Below are positions 9,537-16,784 of a stretch of 64,000 nt of DNA, piece after piece. The notes beneath the pieces are model-generated. The model was not told the DNA's origin. It saw nothing but the letters and a program-made list of their open reading frames with translations, and made no database searches. Location: NCBI RefSeq assembly GCF_000763375.1, contig NZ_JPSY01000001.1, positions 1,736,001 through 1,800,000 of the forward strand. Direction: 5' to 3'. The translations under genes were made by a program, and so were the position numbers. The DNA comes from Microbacterium profundi (GTDB lineage Bacteria > Actinomycetota > Actinomycetes > Actinomycetales > Microbacteriaceae). The stretch's first letter is position 1. The number at the start of each line of letters is the position of its first letter.

Positions 9537-10402
9537 CCCGTTACGACATCCTCACCGCGATCCCGACCGCGTTCCACCGCGACGGGAGCCTCGACCTCGA
9601 TGGGTCGCGCGCGATCTTCCGCTACGTGGGGGAGTCGGGCAACGAGGGTGCGTTCGTGCTCGGCACGACGGGGGAGTTCCCCGCTGTCGACCTGACCGAG
9701 TTCACGGCTCTCGTCGAGGCCGCTCTCGCCGAACTCGCGGATCGGATGCGGGTCGTGGTGCACGTCGGTCAGCCCAGCGCGTTCGAAGCCGTACGACTGA
9801 CCAGGATCGCGCGCGAGCTCGGCGCGACCGAGTTCGCGGCGCTCACCCCGTACTACCTCCGCTCGACCGACGACGCGGTCTTCGACTACTTCCAGGCCGT
9901 GTCGGATGCCGTCGGCGATGGTCGCCTGTACGTCTATGTCTACCCGGCGCGCAGCGGAAACCCGGTCACGCCGGAGCTGCTCGTGCGGCTGTCGACGCTG
10001 CCGAACATCGTCGGAGCGAAGGTGAGCGAGCTGTCGTTGGACGAGATCGCCGCCTACCGCGCGGTGGTCCCGGAGGACTTCGAGCTGTACACCGGCGCCG
10101 ACCGTGATCTGATCGCGGCCGCGGGCGTCGGCGCACAGGGCGTCGTCTCCGGAGTCTCTTCGGTCACGCCGAAGCCGTTCCGTGCGCTGGCGGACGCAGG
10201 ACGCTCCGGCGACTCCGCGGCGATCGTCGCGGCACAGGTGGATGTCGACGAGGTCGTGTCGCTCATCGGCGGAGACATGGCGCGTATGAAAGAGGGCTAT
10301 CGGGTGCTCGGTGTCACCGATGCGCACTGCCGCATGGCCATCGCTGAGCCGACGGATGCTGAGCGCGCCGATGTGCGACGGGTCGTCGAGAAACACCGCT
10401 GA
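9533..10402 (+). CDS. DapA-family (dihydrodipicolinate synthase / aldolase) lyase
   Basis: Class I Schiff-base TIM-barrel lyase of the NAL/DHDPS superfamily, 289 residues. It has the substrate-carboxylate loop GTTGE (44-48), catalytic Tyr137 in YVYPARSG, and the Schiff-base Lys163 in VGAKVSE. It is the last gene of the tctCBA operon with a GTGA overlap and is not near lysine-synthesis genes. It is therefore more likely a catabolic 2-keto-acid aldolase or dehydratase (for example for a keto-deoxy sugar acid) than true dihydrodipicolinate synthase. It probably processes the compound imported by TctABC; the exact substrate is unknown. Confidence 0.88.
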   Translation: MTRYDILTAIPTAFHRDGSLDLDGSRAIFRYVGESGNEGAFVLGTTGEFPAVDLTEFTALVEAALAELADRMRVVVHVGQPSAFEAVRLTRIARELGATEFAALTPYYLRSTDDAVFDYFQAVSDAVGDGRLYVYVYPARSGNPVTPELLVRLSTLPNIVGAKVSELSLDEIAAYRAVVPEDFELYTGADRDLIAAAGVGAQGVVSGVSSVTPKPFRALADAGRSGDSAAIVAAQVDVDEVVSLIGGDMARMKEGYRVLGVTDAHCRMAIAEPTDAERADVRRVVEKHR

Positions 10403-10430
10403 GTCGTCCGCTTCACGCGGAATCCGGAGT

Positions 10431-11459
10431 TCAGACGAAGCGAACCCAGTTCGCGCCTTGACCGGTCTCGCTCTGCTGAAGGAGTTCGAGGTCGTCGTCA
10501 CGCACGGCGTAGAGCGAGACGGTCGTCGAAAGCTCACCTGCAGCGACGAGGTAGGCGCCATCGGCGCTTACGGCGAATCCGCGAGGCTGCGGCTCGGTGG
10601 CAGTGAAGCGCTCCGGAGCAGACAGTGATCCGTCGTCGGCCACGGCCACCGCGCCCAGCGTGCTCTCGGTGCGCTCCGAGCTCCAGAGGCGGTTGCCGCC
10701 CGCGCCGAAGTGCAGGTCCGCGCCCCAGATGTAATGGTTCGCAAGCGGGTCAGCGCCGAACTCACTGTGCCGCAGATCCTTCGTCGTGTCGTACGCAGTG
10801 GCTTCACCTCGAAGGGTGAGCTCCCCGCTGGTGGTGTCGCGACCGTAGTGGAGCACTTCGCCGGAGAACTCGGTGAGCACGTAGACGGCATCCTGTGCCT
10901 CGTTCAGCACGAGGTGGCGCGGGCCGCTGCCCGCCGGGGCCGTCACTGTCGCAGGCTCGAGCGGCGTGAGTTGAAATTCATCGTCCAACGCATACTGCGC
11001 CACGAGGTCGGCGCCCAACGACACGAAGTAGGCGAAGCGGCCGTCGGCACTCGGCAGCACGGAGTGCAGATTCGGGAACTCGATCTTCGAAACCGGCTCG
11101 CCGACCTTGCCGTCGGAGATGGGGCAACTGACGCCGTAGCCGCCGCCGTATGACGCACCGAGCAGGCCGGTGCCGTCGGACGTGAGGGCGAGGTAGTTCA
11201 TTCCTCCGTCGGGCAGATCCAGGCGCGACCTGGGCGTGAGCTGCCCGCTCTCGCGATCCAACGAGAGAGTCAGGATGCCGGCGGGGGAGCCCTTGACTCC
11301 GGCATAGACGAGATCGCGCCCGGCGTCGACAGCGAAGGTCGAGCATCCCTCGAGCCCGTCGGTGACAGCGACGCGTTCGAGGAGCTCGTCTCGTAGGCGG
11401 AAGGAACTGATGGTTCCGTCACCCGCATTGGCGACCAGGACGAGCGGAGAGTCGGTCAT
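10431..11459 (-). CDS. Seven-bladed beta-propeller lactonase-family protein (Pgl/YbhE-like)
   Basis: 342-residue protein of the cytosolic lactonase family that includes E. coli 6-phosphogluconolactonase. Repeating blade motifs are visible (LALTSDGTGLLGASYGGG, LPSADGRFAYFVSLG, APAGSGPRHLVLNEAQDAVY, EPQPRGFAVSADGAYLVAAG). The GSGPRH segment is typical of the family. The likely role is hydrolysis of a sugar lactone; 6-phosphogluconolactonase is possible but unproven. It appears leaderless: TAGTAT (plus-strand 11466-11471) lies 6 bases before the ATG. It is convergent with the tct operon and divergent from the MNT gene. Confidence 0.85.
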   Translation of the reverse strand: MTDSPLVLVANAGDGTISSFRLRDELLERVAVTDGLEGCSTFAVDAGRDLVYAGVKGSPAGILTLSLDRESGQLTPRSRLDLPDGGMNYLALTSDGTGLLGASYGGGYGVSCPISDGKVGEPVSKIEFPNLHSVLPSADGRFAYFVSLGADLVAQYALDDEFQLTPLEPATVTAPAGSGPRHLVLNEAQDAVYVLTEFSGEVLHYGRDTTSGELTLRGEATAYDTTKDLRHSEFGADPLANHYIWGADLHFGAGGNRLWSSERTESTLGAVAVADDGSLSAPERFTATEPQPRGFAVSADGAYLVAAGELSTTVSLYAVRDDDLELLQQSETGQGANWVRFV

Positions 11460-11496
11460 CCTTCGATACTAGAACGAGCCTGGCGCACTCAAGATG

Positions 11497-11510
11497 ATAG
11501 CATTTGCTAT
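11497..11510 (+). promoter_or_regulatory. Palindromic operator on the MNT gene start
   Basis: ATAGCATTTGCTAT is a perfect 6+6 palindrome ending at the base before ATG 11511. It contains the -10-like TAGCAT seven bases before the start codon and leaves no room for a Shine-Dalgarno sequence. This fits a leaderless transcript autoregulated by the HTH domain of the encoded protein. Confidence 0.6.
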
Positions 11511-11999
11511 ATGGGCGCTCGGACGCAACTGATCAACGAGATAAGCAGGGAAGCGTCACGCGCAGACGCGCTTCAGCGATATTCTCGCGATCTGCTGCTC
11601 GACGCCACGCACCGCGCTGCGTCTGCAGGTCTGTCTCAACGTGAGATCGCCCAGGTCGTGGGACGCAGCCAGCCCGAAGTGTCGCGACTGCTGCGTCAGA
11701 AACCACCTGGACCCTTGGCGTTGCGCGTCGCACAACAGCGACAAGCTCTGACTGATGTGCTCGCGAAGTACGGAGTGGTCGATGCTCGAATCTTCGGGAG
11801 CGTAGCGAAACGAGCGGAGACGCCGGAATCCGACGTCGACATACTCGTCGAAGCGCCGCGTGTGCTCGGCCTGGGTACGTTGGCAAGGCTTGAACGAGAG
11901 CTGTCCGCAGTTCTCGATACCCATGTCGATGTGGTGCCGGTGCGAGGCCTGCCCGAATACGTGCGTCAGCGTGCGCTCGCCGAGGCGGTGCCTCTGTGA
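11511..11999 (+). CDS. HTH-fused MNT-domain nucleotidyltransferase, MntA-type antitoxin
   Basis: 162-residue two-domain protein. The N-terminal helix-turn-helix reads GLSQREIAQVVGRSQPEVSR (about 40-59). The C-terminal minimal nucleotidyltransferase carries GSVAKRAETPESDVD, an exact GSX10DXD active site (Gly96, Ser97, Asp108, Asp110). In HEPN-MNT systems MntA adenylylates a Tyr of the HEPN toxin and neutralises it. The following overlapping reading frame (GTGA, 11996-11999) is a shortened HEPN protein. The HTH suggests autoregulation through the palindrome at the start codon. All MNT catalytic residues are intact, so this may be a surviving antitoxin. Confidence 0.85.
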   Translation: MGARTQLINEISREASRADALQRYSRDLLLDATHRAASAGLSQREIAQVVGRSQPEVSRLLRQKPPGPLALRVAQQRQALTDVLAKYGVVDARIFGSVAKRAETPESDVDILVEAPRVLGLGTLARLERELSAVLDTHVDVVPVRGLPEYVRQRALAEAVPL

Positions 12000-12110
12000 G
12001 TCGTGCACCTGAGTTGACGACCGATCTCTTCGGAGACGAATGGTCGGTCATCTGGGGCATGCGCAATCGGATCGCTCATGGCTACGCGTGGATCGATAGA
12101 GACCGTCAAA
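11996..12110 (+). pseudogene. Remnant HEPN (HepT/DUF86) toxin
   Basis: The frame starts at GTG 11996 overlapping the MNT stop and reads MSRAPELTTDLFGD, then EWSVIWGMRNRIAHGYAWID. The segment RNRIAHGY is the complete RX4HXY active site of HEPN RNase toxins. Intact members have about 60-70 residues between the start and this motif; here only about 22 precede it, so the helical core is deleted. Homology ends after AWID. The frame nevertheless stays open without a stop into the lacI gene (to 13330). I call it an internally deleted toxin; the right boundary is approximate. Confidence 0.7.
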
Positions 12111-12253
12111 GCGACGGTCGATCATGCCGAGGTAGGGGTGGAGAACTCGGTGTAGCCCTTGCCGGGGATGTCGATGTTCCTCAACTGTCGGCTCCTCCGC
12201 GCCATCCCAGTAGGTGCGCAGCGGCGACGCAGACGCAGCGAGATCGTGACCAC

Positions 12254-12267
12254 TGTAATCGATTTCA
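12254..12267 (+). promoter_or_regulatory. Putative LacI-regulator auto-operator
   Basis: TGTAATCGATTTCA shares the core ATCGATTTC with the palindrome before the kinase gene (13377-13394). It lies in the 236-bp gap 12111-12346 before lacI. The rest of that gap has no credible gene; the minus strand contains a short open stretch ending GKGYTEFSTPTSA (stop at 12122-12124) that I cannot assign. Confidence 0.55.
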
Positions 12268-12346
12268 GATTTACGCCACAGAACGTCGCACCCGCGATAC
12301 TGTTGCTTCACGCCCGGTTCGACCGGAGCATGCAGTGAGGGTGGGC

Positions 12347-13330
12347 ATGGCCACGATCTACGACGTCGCAGAGCTGGCCGGCGTGTCTCCGGCGACTGTC
12401 TCGCGCGTTTTCAACGGTACGAGCGTCTCCGTCGAGAAGTCGAAGGCGGTGCGGGATGCCGCGAAAGAGCTGAAGTTCGTCCCGAGTCGCACAGCGCGCA
12501 CGCTGCGAAGGCAGAGCTCCGAGGTGATCGGTCTGATCATCCCCGACATCGAGAATCCGTACTTCACCGAGATGGCACGCGGGGTCGAGGATGTCGCCTC
12601 TGAAGCCGGATACTCGGTCGTGCTGTGCAACTCGGACGCACAGGTCGACAAGGAGTCGACATATCTGCAGATCGCGATCTCGGAGAACATGTCCGGCGTG
12701 ATCATCGCGACCGCATCCGAGCTGTCAGATCTCGATCTGATCCTGGCGACAGGACGACCGCTGGTGGCGGTCGACCGCAGCACGACGTACGACGTCGACG
12801 GCGTGGTGATGGCGAACCGTGCTGCCGGCACGTCGGCGACGAAGGCCCTGATCGACGCCGGATATCAGCGGATCGCCTACATCGGCGGTCCGGAGCACAT
12901 CGACACGGCGGCCGAACGCGCAGCCGGGTGGCGGGCCGCGCTCACGCAGGCGCAGCCTGAGGCCGACCTCGACGCACTACTGCGCTTCGCGACCTTCCGC
13001 GTCGACGGTGGCCGCGCGGCGATGGAAGAGCTGCTCGCCATGCCTGAGCCTCCGGACGCGGTCGTCGCGGGCAACAACCTCATCGGTGTGGGAGCGATCC
13101 AGGTGCTCACGGAGCATGGGCTCACGCCTCCGAAGGTCGGTGTCGCGGTCATCGGCTCGTTGCCTTTCACGACCCTGTCTCCGACGGCTGTCACGGTCGT
13201 TCGGCTGCCGGCGCGTCACATGGGAGTCACGGCGGCCAAGATGCTGCTGGAGCGGATCGGCGGCGATGAGCAGCCGGCCCGCACGGTCGTGCTGCGCAAC
13301 GAACTGCAGGCGGCGAGCGTTCTTCGCTGA
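12347..13330 (+). CDS. LacI-family transcriptional regulator
   Basis: 327-residue sugar-responsive repressor. The N-terminal HTH is MATIYDVAELAGVSPATVSR followed by the hinge region FVPSRTARTLRRQ. The periplasmic-binding-protein-like domain has IGLIIPDIENPYFTEMARGVE, VDRSTTYDVDGV and a C-terminal MGVTAAKMLLERI. ATG 12347 starts the canonical LacI N-terminus; the frame is open upstream into the HEPN relic, but this is not part of a normal LacI. Near-identical operator cores lie before this gene and before the downstream kinase. It probably controls the kinase-isomerase-mannosidase module. It lacks a visible Shine-Dalgarno sequence. Confidence 0.93.
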   Translation: MATIYDVAELAGVSPATVSRVFNGTSVSVEKSKAVRDAAKELKFVPSRTARTLRRQSSEVIGLIIPDIENPYFTEMARGVEDVASEAGYSVVLCNSDAQVDKESTYLQIAISENMSGVIIATASELSDLDLILATGRPLVAVDRSTTYDVDGVVMANRAAGTSATKALIDAGYQRIAYIGGPEHIDTAAERAAGWRAALTQAQPEADLDALLRFATFRVDGGRAAMEELLAMPEPPDAVVAGNNLIGVGAIQVLTEHGLTPPKVGVAVIGSLPFTTLSPTAVTVVRLPARHMGVTAAKMLLERIGGDEQPARTVVLRNELQAASVLR

Positions 13331-13370
13331 GCATCACGAGCGCGCCCCGCTCTCGGGGCACTGTTCGCGC

Positions 13371-13400
13371 TTGCGTCGTGAAATCGATTTCGCGTACAGT
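13371..13400 (+). promoter_or_regulatory. Promoter and LacI operator of the sugar operon
   Basis: -35 TTGCGT (13371-13376), 18-bp spacer, -10 TACAGT (13395-13400). The spacer contains the perfect palindrome GAAATCGATTTC (13380-13391), extendable to 18 bp (13377-13394) with one mismatched pair. An operator between -35 and -10 is the usual LacI-family geometry. Confidence 0.75.
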
Positions 13401-13432
13401 TGCAAGAGGATCCGCGATCGAGGAGGACCGCC

Positions 13433-15025
13433 ATGCAGTACACGCTCGGAGTCGATATCGGCACGTCGAGCACCAAGGGTGTCCTCGTCGCGGCGGACGG
13501 CACGATCGCCGCATCCGCAACACGTGCCCACGACGTCGATCGCCCGCACACGGGGTGGGTCGAGATGGATGCGCGCATCTGGTGGGACGAGTTCGTGAGC
13601 ATCGCGAATGAGCTGATCTCGGCCCTTCGACAGGCTCAGGGACCGGGTGCGGCTCAGGGACCGGATGTGGCTCAGGGACCGGATGCGGCTCAGGGACCGG
13701 GTGCGGCTCAGGGACCGGATGCGGCTCAGGGACCGGGTGTGGAGATCACCGCCGTCGGCGTGAGCGGGATGGGCCCGTGCGTGCTGCTCGCCGACGCGCA
13801 TGACGAACCGGTTCGGCCCGCGATCCTCTATGGCGTCGATACGCGCTCCGGCGCCCAGATCGCGCGCATGACCGACGAGCTCGGCACCGACGAGATCACG
13901 CGCGTCGGCGGATCGACCCTGACCTCCCAGGCGGGTGGGGCGAAGATCGCGTGGATCTCCGACGAGGAGCCGGATGCCTGGGCCGAGGCCCGTCGCTTCT
14001 TCATGCCGGCATCCTGGCTCGCTCGCATGCTCACCGGTGCCTATGTGCTCGACCACCAGTCGGCGAGCCAGACGTCTCCGCTCTACGACATCGAGAATGA
14101 GACCTGGCACGACCCGTGGTGGCAGCGGTACGCCGACACGATCGAACAGCCGCGACTCACCTGGGCGGGAGAGATCGCCGGTGAAGTGACCGATGCGGCG
14201 TCCGAGTCGACCGGCATCCCTGCAGGGACTCCGGTCATCACCGGCACGATCGACGCATGGACCGAGGCTGTCAGCGTCGGCGCTCACGAGATCGGCGATC
14301 TCATGCTCATGTACGGCACGACGATGTTCCTTGTCGCCACGGGCGAGCAGACGCTGCGCACCCCGTCGATGTGGACCACGGCCGGTGCATTCCCCGGCAC
14401 GCGCAACCTCGCCGGGGGGCTCTCCACCTCCGGCGCACTCACCGCATGGCTCAAGGACCTCACCGGGTCCGGCTATCCGGAGCTCCTCGCCGAGGCCGAG
14501 GTCTCGGGCCCCGGCGCCAGGGGGTTGCTGATCCTGCCGTACTTCGCGGGAGAGCGAACGCCCATCCAAGACCCGGACGCTCGCGGCATCATCGCCGGTC
14601 TCACGCTTGAGCACGGCAGGGGCGACCTGTACCGCGCCGCACTCGAGGCGACCGCGCTGGGGGTGCGCCACAACGTCGAGACCATGCGCGCCGCGGGCGC
14701 CGATATCACCCGCATCGTCGCGGTGGGTGGCGGAACGCAGGGGCAGCTCTGGCTGCAGGTCATCTCTGATGTGACCGGCCTCGTGCAGGAGGTGCCGCAG
14801 ACCACGATCGGCGCCAGCTACGGGGCGGCGTTCCTCGCAGCATCCGCCGTGGCACCCGATGGAGCGGCACCCGCGATCACCGACTGGAATCCGATCGCGC
14901 AGACCATCACCCCGAACCCCGAACTCCGCGCCTTCTACGACACTCTCTTCGACCGCTACGTGCGCCTGTACGAAGGCACGAAAGAGCTCGCCCACGAACT
15001 CGCCGCCGATCAGCGCGGCGCCTGA
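13433..15025 (+). CDS. FGGY-family carbohydrate kinase
   Basis: ATP-dependent pentulose/hexulose kinase of 530 residues. The N-terminal ATP-fold opens YTLGVDIGTSSTKGVLVAADG; substrate-side motifs include YGVDTRSGAQI and GTIDAWTEAVSVG; the C-terminal half carries PYFAGERTPIQDPDARG and IVAVGGGTQGQLWLQVISD. ATG 13433 has GAGGAGG just upstream. Between residues about 63 and 103, where related kinases have a short loop, lies an insertion of six QGP-type repeats encoded by 18-bp units. Located between a LacI regulator and an L-fucose-isomerase-like gene, it probably phosphorylates the ketose the isomerase makes; the exact sugar is uncertain. Confidence 0.9.
   Translation: MQYTLGVDIGTSSTKGVLVAADGTIAASATRAHDVDRPHTGWVEMDARIWWDEFVSIANELISALRQAQGPGAAQGPDVAQGPDAAQGPGAAQGPDAAQGPGVEITAVGVSGMGPCVLLADAHDEPVRPAILYGVDTRSGAQIARMTDELGTDEITRVGGSTLTSQAGGAKIAWISDEEPDAWAEARRFFMPASWLARMLTGAYVLDHQSASQTSPLYDIENETWHDPWWQRYADTIEQPRLTWAGEIAGEVTDAASESTGIPAGTPVITGTIDAWTEAVSVGAHEIGDLMLMYGTTMFLVATGEQTLRTPSMWTTAGAFPGTRNLAGGLSTSGALTAWLKDLTGSGYPELLAEAEVSGPGARGLLILPYFAGERTPIQDPDARGIIAGLTLEHGRGDLYRAALEATALGVRHNVETMRAAGADITRIVAVGGGTQGQLWLQVISDVTGLVQEVPQTTIGASYGAAFLAASAVAPDGAAPAITDWNPIAQTITPNPELRAFYDTLFDRYVRLYEGTKELAHELAADQRGA
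13622..13740 (+). repeat. Family A repeat with six 18-bp tandem units inside the kinase gene
   Basis: The core GCCCTTCGACAGGCTCAGG is followed by six 18-bp units starting GGCTCAGGGACCGG (13633-13740), differing only at two positions (GGGTGC, GGATGT, GGATGC). It reads in frame as RQAQGPGAAQGPDV and so on, with no stop codon, in a loop of the kinase. The array looks like slippage growth from one inserted repeat. Confidence 0.92.
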
Positions 15026-15044
15026 CCCCAACCCCGGAGGAACC

Positions 15045-16679
15045 ATGACCAGCTACACCCTTCCCGCCGCGGCATCCCGCCCGGCATCCGCCCCGAAGAC
15101 CGCATACCTGATCACCTCCGGTGACCTGCGCGAGGCCGCCAATGTCGGCGGGTGGGAGACGCAGGCCGCCCTTGAGGCCAGCGTCACCGGCGTCTTCAAT
15201 GAACTCGGCTGGAACGTCATCCGTGCGTTCGACGTCGACCCCGAGACCGGCCACGGCTACATCTCGAGCCAGCGCATGGGCATGGAGGTCTTCAAGAACA
15301 TTCCGACCGACGCGCCGCTGATCGTCGCGATCGCCAACTGGCAGTACTCGCACCACGTGCTCGCGGGGCTGCGCACGCACGAGGGCCCCATCCTCACGAC
15401 GGCGAACTTCGCACCGGACTGGCCCGGACTGGTCGGCCTGCTCGGCCTGAACGCGGGGCTCACCAAGATGGGCAAGCCGTACTCGTCGACCTGGTCTGTC
15501 GACTTCTCCGATGAGTGGTTCAAGGCGACCATCAAGGAGTGGATCGAGACCGGCACGATCACCCATGACTACTCGCACGTGCGTGAACTTCCGGCGCTGC
15601 CGGACAGCCCCGAGAAGCAGCTCGGCGAGGCGCTCGCCGCACAGCTGCGCGATGAGAAGGCCATCATCGGCGTCTTCGACGAGGGCTGCATGGGCATGTA
15701 CAACGCCATCTTCGACGATGAGCTGCTCAACCAGACCGGCATCTACAAGGAGCGCCTCTCGCAGTCAGCGCTGTACGCAGAGATGCTGCAGGTGCAGGAG
15801 CACGAGGCGGACGCCGCGTACGACTGGCTCATCGACCACGGCATGACGTTCCGCTTCGGCGAGGACGGCGCCACCGAGCTCACCCGCGAGCAGGTGCAGT
15901 GGCAGATGAAGATGTACATCGCCGCTCTGCGCATCGCTGACGACTTCGGTCTGGATGCTGTCGGCATCCAGTACCAGCAGGGCCTGAAGGATCTCGTCCC
16001 GGCATCCGACCTGGCCGAAGGCATCCTGAACTCCACCGAGCGTCCTCCGGTGACCTCGCGCGACGGCTCGCGGGTGCTCCACGAAGCCCGCGCGTTCCCG
16101 CACTTCAACGAGGCCGACGAGGGCGTCGCGGTCGACGCTCTGGTCACCGATCGCGTGTGGCGGGCCATGGGCCTCGTGCCCGACAACACCCTGCACGACG
16201 TGCGCTGGGGCGAGGAGTACGACGGCCAGTTCGTCTGGGCATACGAGATCTCCGGCTCCGTGCCCGCCTCGCACCTCGGCGGCTGGGACAAGGCGGAGGG
16301 GTGGCGTCAGGGGCACGTCTTCTTCCCCGCAGGCGGTGCGACTCTCAACGGCGTGTCCAAGCCTGGTGAAGTGGTGCTGAGCCGCGTGTTCATCGCCGAC
16401 GGCATCCTTCAGGCCGATATCTTCCGCGCATCCGTCGTCGAGCTGCCGGTCGACGAGACCGAGCGCCGCAAGGCCGCCACGAACGAGGAATGGCCGCTCG
16501 CGCACGTCGTGCTGCATGGCGTCTCGCGCGACCAGTTCATGGCCCGCCACAAGGCCAACCACGCCCAACTCGTCTACGCGCCGGATGCCGAGACCGCCGA
16601 CAAGGCCCTCATCGCGAAGGCGGCGATGTTCGACGGCATGGGCATCAAAGTGAACCTGATCGGCGACGTCGCGGTCTGA
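15045..16679 (+). CDS. L-fucose/L-arabinose isomerase family protein
   Basis: 544-residue aldose-ketose isomerase homologue. Family elements are LITSGDLREAANVGGWETQ near the N-terminus, the metal-site region IGVFDEGCMGMYNAIFDDEL (Glu ligand), IQYQQGLKDLVPASDLAEG, and the C-terminal His-containing LAHVVLHGVSRDQFMARHK. ATG 15045 follows GGAGGAA. An upstream in-frame extension to 14859 overlaps the kinase and is a shadow. It starts 19 bp after the kinase stop, so the two form an operon. L-fucose or D-arabinose are plausible substrates, but no fuculose-phosphate aldolase is nearby, so the pathway is incomplete here. Confidence 0.85.
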   Translation: MTSYTLPAAASRPASAPKTAYLITSGDLREAANVGGWETQAALEASVTGVFNELGWNVIRAFDVDPETGHGYISSQRMGMEVFKNIPTDAPLIVAIANWQYSHHVLAGLRTHEGPILTTANFAPDWPGLVGLLGLNAGLTKMGKPYSSTWSVDFSDEWFKATIKEWIETGTITHDYSHVRELPALPDSPEKQLGEALAAQLRDEKAIIGVFDEGCMGMYNAIFDDELLNQTGIYKERLSQSALYAEMLQVQEHEADAAYDWLIDHGMTFRFGEDGATELTREQVQWQMKMYIAALRIADDFGLDAVGIQYQQGLKDLVPASDLAEGILNSTERPPVTSRDGSRVLHEARAFPHFNEADEGVAVDALVTDRVWRAMGLVPDNTLHDVRWGEEYDGQFVWAYEISGSVPASHLGGWDKAEGWRQGHVFFPAGGATLNGVSKPGEVVLSRVFIADGILQADIFRASVVELPVDETERRKAATNEEWPLAHVVLHGVSRDQFMARHKANHAQLVYAPDAETADKALIAKAAMFDGMGIKVNLIGDVAV

Positions 16680-16695
16680 TCGCGCGCTCCCGCAT

Positions 16696-16760
16696 GAGAC
16701 CGAGTTTCCTGCACGAGACCGATCGTGTGGAGGTCGGTCTCGTGCAGGAAACTCGGTCTC
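16696..16760 (+). repeat. 27-bp perfect inverted repeat (hairpin) after the isomerase gene
   Basis: Left arm 16696-16722 beginning GAGACCGAGTTTCCTGCACG, loop 11 bases, right arm 16734-16760 fully complementary. No T-run follows the arm. Position 17 bp after the stop suggests transcription termination or mRNA protection; the length and perfection also fit a dispersed intergenic palindromic element. Confidence 0.9.
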
Positions 16761-16784
16761 GGCCGGCGGGTTACGATCTGACTC

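Noticed and set aside
9151..10107. 318-codon frame across tctA and the DapA-like gene
   Set aside because: Arg/Ser-rich shadow of two conserved genes.
12048..12311. 87-codon minus-strand frame between the HEPN relic and lacI
   Set aside because: No start signal or homology; overlaps the LacI operator. A second short frame ending GKGYTEFSTPTSA looks protein-like but I cannot assign it.
13633..13740. Possible CRISPR array
   Set aside because: Units of 18 bp are contiguous with no spacers and are read in frame within a kinase gene.
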